Shown here in pieces: positions 59,547-64,000 of a stretch of 64,000 nt of DNA (position 1 is the first letter of the stretch; each line of letters starts with the position of its first letter). This stretch comes from Propionibacteriales bacterium (GTDB lineage: Bacteria; Actinomycetota; Actinomycetes; Propionibacteriales; Nocardioidaceae): NCBI GenBank assembly GCA_026392415.1, contig JAPLCC010000019.1:62001-126000 (forward strand), read 5' to 3'. The position numbers and the translations under genes were made by a program. Below the pieces are notes generated by a model. That model had not been told where the DNA came from. It worked only from the letters and a program-made list of their open reading frames with translations, and ran no database searches.

Positions 59547-60791
59547 TCAGGACTCACCGGCCATCAGGGCGTCCAGCGCTTCGAGCACCCGCGCCGGCGG
59601 GATGGAGACGTCGTCGAGGACGCCGGCATTGGGTCCCTCCGGACCGTTGCCGCCCTCGGCCACGAGGTAGCGGTAGTCGGCGTCGATCGCCTGGCAGATC
59701 GACCACAGGCCGAGGTGGACGTAGGTGGCGGGAAACATCTCGAGCACCTGCACACCGGACGGCGAGAAGGTGACGTTGCTCAGGCCCGCACCGTGCGGCG
59801 CCACGATGACCTCGGCCCCGTGGAACAGGTCGATCTGTTCCTGCACGCTGAACGTTCCGGGGTCGACCATGGTGAAGCCGCGGCGCTCGAGCTCGGGCCA
59901 CAGTGCGGCCTCCTCGACATAGCGGCGCGTGCGCGGCGTCGTGCCCCGGGTGAGGTAGAGCCGCCGCGGCGCGTCCGGGCCGCCGGCGCCACTGGTCGGC
60001 CGCAGCCGGTCACGCAGCCACGCGACCGAGGCGGGGGGTGCCTGCAAGGCCCAGTTCGGGTTGCTGGGCACCAGCAGCCGGTCGGCCGAGACCGTCCGGC
60101 CGCGCTCCGGCTGGATCAACCGCCCCTCGACGCCGGCGAGCTCCAGCAGCTGCCGCTGGTAGCGGGCCTTGTGGGAGACCACCACGGCGTCGTACCGCTC
60201 GCCGGGAAGGGTGTCCTCGAGGACGCTGAGGCGGGCGATGGCGTCGTAGAGGAAGTGGTAGTAGTTCTCGCTCGTGCCGCGCGTGGTCAGGCTCAGGACC
60301 GTGCCGTCGACGTGCTCGACCGGCCCGAGCGTGGGACGCAGGAAGATCGGGTGCTCACGCCAGTCGAAGACGCCGAAATACGTGCTGGTCTCGTGATCGA
60401 GGACCTTGCCCGGCGTGGTGGTCGCACCATAGTCACCGGACAGCCGACCACCGGCGACCTCGAGCGTGAACGTCGCCGGGACTGTCACGGCAGGGACGAT
60501 CGGGCTCGGCGCGGTCGCCGTCCGGACCGCTTCGAACAACCAGTGCTCCGCCGGCTGGCCGCGGGTCGCGGAGCGGACGAGCGGTACCTCGGCCCGGCCG
60601 GGGTGGACCACGACGACACCCGGCTCCCCCGCCGCGGTGTCCACCGAGCGCTCGGTCGCGCGCAACGGCACTCCGCGGCTGCCCAACAACCGGGACAGCA
60701 CCCGGAACAGGTGTCCGAACAGGCGGGTGAGCGCCCTGTGGAGCCGCTTGAAGAAGGGCCACCATGGCCGCAGCCAGGAGGGAAGGCTCAT
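59547..60791 (-). CDS. Glycosyltransferase family 61 protein
   Basis: 414 residues from ATG 60791, overlapping the upstream gene's stop (ATGA). DUF563/GT61 type: TRGTSENYYHFLYDAIARLSVLE (about 177-199), RLYLTRGTTPRTRRYVEE, and IVAPHGAGLSNVTFSPSGVQVLEMFP, the conserved PHGAGLxN block. N-terminus is basic (KRLHRALTRLFGHLFRVLSRLLG), possibly a membrane-associated helix. The donor is unknown; GT61 enzymes are known to use UDP-GlcNAc or UDP-xylose in other organisms. Confidence 0.88.
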   Translation of the reverse strand: MSLPSWLRPWWPFFKRLHRALTRLFGHLFRVLSRLLGSRGVPLRATERSVDTAAGEPGVVVVHPGRAEVPLVRSATRGQPAEHWLFEAVRTATAPSPIVPAVTVPATFTLEVAGGRLSGDYGATTTPGKVLDHETSTYFGVFDWREHPIFLRPTLGPVEHVDGTVLSLTTRGTSENYYHFLYDAIARLSVLEDTLPGERYDAVVVSHKARYQRQLLELAGVEGRLIQPERGRTVSADRLLVPSNPNWALQAPPASVAWLRDRLRPTSGAGGPDAPRRLYLTRGTTPRTRRYVEEAALWPELERRGFTMVDPGTFSVQEQIDLFHGAEVIVAPHGAGLSNVTFSPSGVQVLEMFPATYVHLGLWSICQAIDADYRYLVAEGGNGPEGPNAGVLDDVSIPPARVLEALDALMAGES

Positions 60792-61792
60792 CGCGAACCG
60801 AACCTGCTGACGAAGCGTTGCGCTGCAATCGCTGCCCGGCTGTTGATCAAGGACCGGCCAGCGTGGCGCACCCGTGGGGACCTGACCAGCCGGCGAGCCA
60901 GCATCGCCCCGCGGCCACCGACCCGGCTCAGCACCAGTTCGAGCTCGCGCTCGACCTCGACGTTGAGAGCAATCGACGTGGGATGCGTCAGCGGGAAGCC
61001 GACCTCCTCGGCGGCGTGGTCGCGGCGACCGGCCGCGACGCCATGCGTGGCGTCCTCGCCCCACCCGACGTTCTCGACCATGTTGACGGCCGGAGAGGTC
61101 GCGAACCCGCCCAGGCTGATCATCGTGATCCACCAGTGCTTGTCCCAGCCGTGGGCGATGGTGTCGGTCGACGCGACCGCGTCAGCGAAGTGACGTTGCC
61201 CCGAACGCGTGACCAGCATTCCCGGCTGCGGGGTCCACGGCACGGTCCGCACGGGCAGGTCGTCGCCGACATGGTCCCGGGGGAACAGCTTGCGATGCCG
61301 CTGCCAGCGATCCGCCCACGTCGCCCAGCCCCAGACACTCGCCCAGGCGGTGAACGCGTAGCTGTCATCACCGAAGAGGCGACCCGGGACGCCCATCCCG
61401 CTGCCGGAGACCTGCCACACCCGGGGATCGTCCCGATACCGGTCGAGCAGCTCCTCGGCGTACCGGAAGAAGGACGGCGTGGCATGGCAGTCGTCCTCCA
61501 GGACGATCGCGCTCTCCACCTGGGAGAACAGCCAGTCGAGGCCGAGCTCGACGTTCGCCTCGAGGCCGAGGTTCTGGTCGGCGTACCTCCGATGGACCTC
61601 ACACGGCCAGTCGATGTCCTCCAGCACCGCACGCGTCGCCGCGCACTTGGCTGCGTCATCGGGCCGAGAGCTCCGGGGCCCGTCCACGATGAGGTAGAGC
61701 TCGCGGGGTTGCGCCGACCTGATCACGGCCAGCGTTCGGGCTGTCAGCTCTGGCCGATTGAAGGCGATCAGTGCCACGGGAGTGGTGAGCAA
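60788..61792 (-). CDS. Glycosyltransferase family 2-like protein
   Basis: 334 residues from TTG 61792, with GAGGA six bases upstream; GTG 61777 is another start. PVALIAFNRPELTARTLAVI (about 5-24), LYLIVDGPRSSRPDDA, NLGLEANVELGLDWLFSQVESAIVLEDDCHATPSFFRY (DD-x2 metal site) and SVWGWATWADRW are typical of the GNT1/GT2-like group found in EPS and LPS clusters. The end is basic and helix-rich. The sugar transferred is not readable. Confidence 0.86.
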   Translation of the reverse strand: MLTTPVALIAFNRPELTARTLAVIRSAQPRELYLIVDGPRSSRPDDAAKCAATRAVLEDIDWPCEVHRRYADQNLGLEANVELGLDWLFSQVESAIVLEDDCHATPSFFRYAEELLDRYRDDPRVWQVSGSGMGVPGRLFGDDSYAFTAWASVWGWATWADRWQRHRKLFPRDHVGDDLPVRTVPWTPQPGMLVTRSGQRHFADAVASTDTIAHGWDKHWWITMISLGGFATSPAVNMVENVGWGEDATHGVAAGRRDHAAEEVGFPLTHPTSIALNVEVERELELVLSRVGGRGAMLARRLVRSPRVRHAGRSLINSRAAIAAQRFVSRFGSR

Positions 61793-61883
61793 GCGGGTCC
61801 TCGAGTCGGGCGTGATCCGTGCGGGTGGCCATCAGACGACGACATTCCACCAGATCCCGCGCATGTTCGTGCACGGGTCCAGT

Positions 61884-61889
61884 TACAGT
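61884..61889 (+). promoter_or_regulatory. -10 box TACAGT for the sugar O-methyltransferase
   Basis: TACAGT eight bases before GTG 61898, same hexamer as before the HprK-related gene. Confidence 0.5.
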
Positions 61890-61897
61890 TTCGCCTC

Positions 61898-62932
61898 GTG
61901 CCCCAGATTTCCCCCGCAGCTGCCCGTGTCTGGCTTCGCCGTCAGGCCAAGTCCAGCGCCGCCCGTGCCGGTTTCATGGTCAGCCGGATCGACGAGGACG
62001 GTCGGCGGGCGGTCAACGTCAGTCACAACGACGCGGTCAGCCTTCCTGCCGGCAGCGAGCAGGCCCTGCGCCAGGACAATCCGCGCCTGGTCGAACTGCA
62101 GGCGACGTACGACGGGCTCGACGTGGCGGCTGCCGTTCACACGCAGTGGCGTCGCTCGTTCCTCAACAAGAACCTCTCCCTGGCCTGGTTCCGTGGCGAC
62201 AACGCCTACGTGTGGCAGTTCCGGCACCTCGGGCACGCCGTTCGGCTGCGGATGTACCTCGCGATGCTCGACGTCCTCGAGCGCGACTCCCTCGACCTCT
62301 TCGACAAGGTCTCCGAGGACGGGCTCTTCGGTGCCTTCACGTTCGAGTTCGGTGACCGGCCGCCCGTGAGTCGCGACCTCCTCGACAGCATCAACGAGAT
62401 CAACTACCTCAACGACCAGATGGGCCTGGCCTCCGTCAAGGGTCTGCGCGTGCTCGACATCGGCGCTGGCTACGGCCGACTGGCCCACCGGATGTCGACC
62501 GCACTGCCGAACCTCGAGGCCTACGACTGCATCGACGGTGTCGCCACCTCGACGTTCCTGTGCGAGTACTACACCCGCTTCCGCGAGCTGCCGTCCTCGG
62601 TCCGGGTCGTCACGCTGGACCAGCACGAGACCCTCGGCGAGCGCTACGACGTCGCGGTCAACATCCACAGCTTCTCGGAGTGCTCGCTCGACGCCATCCG
62701 CTGGTGGCTCGACCGCATCGCGGAGCGCGACATCGAATGGCTCCTCATCGTGCCGAACACCCCGGACGAGCTCCGGAGCACCGAGATCGACGGTTCGATG
62801 ATCCCGTTCCGTCAGGACGTCCTCGACCGGGGCTACGAGCTGGTCGACGACCGGCCGATCCACCAGGCCGACGAGCTCCGCGAGCTGATCGATCTGCACG
62901 ACCGCTTCTACCTGTTCCGCAAGATCAAGTAG
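61898..62932 (+). CDS. Putative sugar O-methyltransferase
   Basis: 344 residues, leaderless GTG 61898 behind TACAGT. N-terminal part with LSLAWFRGDNAYVWQFRH and the C-terminal SAM domain VKGLRVLDIGAGYGRLAHRMS (about 186-204), followed by SFSECSLDAIRWWLDRIAE. The two-part layout, with a large N-terminal region before the SAM site, matches the putative sugar O-methyltransferase family found in EPS and LPS regions. It is the only plus-strand gene between 58.7 kb and the window end, so it has its own promoter. Confidence 0.8.
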   Translation: MPQISPAAARVWLRRQAKSSAARAGFMVSRIDEDGRRAVNVSHNDAVSLPAGSEQALRQDNPRLVELQATYDGLDVAAAVHTQWRRSFLNKNLSLAWFRGDNAYVWQFRHLGHAVRLRMYLAMLDVLERDSLDLFDKVSEDGLFGAFTFEFGDRPPVSRDLLDSINEINYLNDQMGLASVKGLRVLDIGAGYGRLAHRMSTALPNLEAYDCIDGVATSTFLCEYYTRFRELPSSVRVVTLDQHETLGERYDVAVNIHSFSECSLDAIRWWLDRIAERDIEWLLIVPNTPDELRSTEIDGSMIPFRQDVLDRGYELVDDRPIHQADELRELIDLHDRFYLFRKIK

Positions 62933-62963
62933 TCCGTCTGGTCGCAGCGGTGGCGGACGCGCC

Positions 62964-63992
62964 CTAGATCGACCAGGTGGCGAAGTCCTGGCCGGTCAGC
63001 TGGCGCAGCCGGTCGGCCTCGGGCTTGAGCGCGATCTCCAGTGATGCGCGCAGGGCCGGGTCGAGCAGCGGGACCTCGAGGCGGGCGCCCGTCCTCTTCC
63101 AGGCAAGGTGGCTCAGAGCAGCACGCGGTCCCGCCGGCATCCACTGGGCGGCCCGCCCCAGCGGTCCGCGACGGATCTTCAGGAGCCAGTCCGGCAGGGC
63201 GCGCCGGTCCTCGCGCACGTTGAACCGTACGAAGTCCTCGGCGCTGGCCTCAGGGCGCGCCAGGTCGAGGAAGTCGAAGATCCGGCCCATCGTGCCGACC
63301 ACGTCACTGGCGAGATCGGCGAGATCCAGGACGAGGATCCTGTCGCGATCGAACCGCCGCAGGTAGTCCTCGAGCTGCGTGGCGTAGCGACTCGAGTCGA
63401 TCAGCCCGTTGGTCAGCTCCTCGGGATCCGCGAGCTCCTCCGCCAACGACCTGTCCGTGGCGCGCCACTGCAGCTGTTCGACGTACTCCGCCACCAGCCG
63501 CTCGATGGGGTCCCGCACCAGATAGATCAGTCGCGCGTCCGGAATCAGGTCGGCCATCCGGTCGACCACGCCCGGAAAGCAGGCCGACTTCGTGTAGAAC
63601 GGAGTGGACTCGGCCCGATAGCGGGTGCCGGGCTGGAACTGGTCCTGGTAGGCGCCGAGCCAGGAGCGGTGGTCGGGGTCGGTGAAGAAGCGCATCTCCT
63701 TGTCCACGGAGACCGCGATCTCGGGATGGACGTCGAGGTAGTTGTGCACGCTGGTGGTGCCGGCCTTCATCGCCCCGATGACCACCAGGTTGGGCAGCCG
63801 CGCGGGATCGGGCTCGACGGCGACCGCGTCGCCGCGCGCCCGGCGCTGGCGGACCGGGATCCGCACCGAGCAGTTCGCGCAGGCGTCGAGCCCGTCCGCG
63901 TCCGTCGCCACGGTCCAGCCGTTGGCGCGCAGGCCCTGCGGGGTGTTGATCGTCAGATTGGGTGGCGTGCAGACGTCACACTGCATCGACAC
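62964..63992 (-). CDS. Sulfotransferase with Cys-rich N-terminus, start near the window edge
   Basis: At least 342 residues from GTG 63992; ATG 63986 and upstream starts are possible, as the frame stays open to the window edge. PAPS 5'-phosphosulfate loop NLVVIGAMKAGTTSVHNYL (about 70-84) and 3'-phosphate block RLIYLVRDPIERLVAEYVEQ are typical of Sulfotransfer_1/3. Catalytic-type region EMRFFTDP and AESTPFYTKS are present. Two Cys pairs in the N-terminus (CDVC, CANC) look like a zinc ribbon, unusual for this family. It would place sulfate on the polysaccharide using PAPS from CysC/CysDN. Confidence 0.9.
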   Translation of the reverse strand: MSMQCDVCTPPNLTINTPQGLRANGWTVATDADGLDACANCSVRIPVRQRRARGDAVAVEPDPARLPNLVVIGAMKAGTTSVHNYLDVHPEIAVSVDKEMRFFTDPDHRSWLGAYQDQFQPGTRYRAESTPFYTKSACFPGVVDRMADLIPDARLIYLVRDPIERLVAEYVEQLQWRATDRSLAEELADPEELTNGLIDSSRYATQLEDYLRRFDRDRILVLDLADLASDVVGTMGRIFDFLDLARPEASAEDFVRFNVREDRRALPDWLLKIRRGPLGRAAQWMPAGPRAALSHLAWKRTGARLEVPLLDPALRASLEIALKPEADRLRQLTGQDFATWSI

Positions 63993-64000
63993 GTATCCGT

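Overview
The window is high-GC DNA with dense operons, many GTG and TTG starts, ATGA/GTGA/TGATG gene overlaps and start codons 6-9 bases after a TANNNT promoter box. These point to an actinobacterium. Gene orders shared with mycobacteria support this: gpgS-folP2, HTH regulator-hbhA-DUF2516, and sseA-DUF1416 behind a cysteine leader peptide. The repeat family and gene style suggest Nocardioides or a relative, but that placement is an inference.

Layout. 1-9.3 kb is housekeeping and accessory: an edge-truncated endonuclease-fold protein, an MFS transporter, an F420-type oxidoreductase, a minus-strand operon gpgS-folP2-hypothetical-rhomboid-VanZ-enoyl-CoA hydratase, and a lipoprotein amidase. 9.25-31.6 kb is the core of an exopolysaccharide (EPS) cluster. 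It holds GalE, glycosyltransferases, a PglC-like initiating sugar-phosphate transferase, an unassigned FAD/NAD-binding protein, a PglD-like acetyltransferase, a TviB-like dehydrogenase with a TviC/WbpP-like epimerase, a Wzx flippase, a pyruvyltransferase, an EpsG-type polymerase, a DegT aminotransferase, a PglF-like 4,6-dehydratase, ManA and an OafA-type acyltransferase. 31.6-33 kb is the regulator-HbhA-DUF2516 block. 33-41 kb is a sulfate-activation block: an APS kinase fused to a low-molecular-weight tyrosine phosphatase, a TSUP exporter, Ugd, CysD and CysN. 41-48.5 kb holds an HPr-rel-A-like cassette (HprK-related kinase, PqqD-like protein, nucleotidyltransferase, Tat-exported protein), a bacterial tyrosine kinase, a second PqqD-like protein, a DUF4012 protein and a secreted protein. 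48.7-55.2 kb is housekeeping again: YgfZ, cytidylyltransferase, Fur, nitrobindin, Dtd, thioredoxin, sseA. 55.3-64 kb returns to surface polysaccharide: a second DUF4012/tyrosine-kinase pair, two methyltransferases, two glycosyltransferases and a sulfotransferase running off the edge.

How it may work together (inference). UDP-GlcNAc is turned by PglF-, PglE- and PglD-like enzymes into a diacetamido-trideoxy sugar, and the PglC-like enzyme loads it on undecaprenyl phosphate. GalE, Gne/TviB and Ugd supply galactose and uronic acids. The glycosyltransferases build the repeat unit, Wzx and EpsG export and polymerise it, and two Wzz/Wzc-type kinases control chain length. The unit may be acylated, pyruvylated, methylated and sulfated. 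CysC/CysDN would make PAPS for the sulfotransferase, and the phosphatase fused to CysC could dephosphorylate the kinases.

Most notable: the APS kinase-phosphatase fusion beside sulfation and tyrosine-kinase genes; the HPr-rel-A-like cassette with a Tat-exported partner; two matching DUF4012/kinase pairs; and a 35-bp palindromic repeat family that sits in frame inside five protein genes, including three copies inside gpgS and a partial array inside a Fur gene. No rRNA, tRNA, CRISPR array or insertion sequence was recognised.
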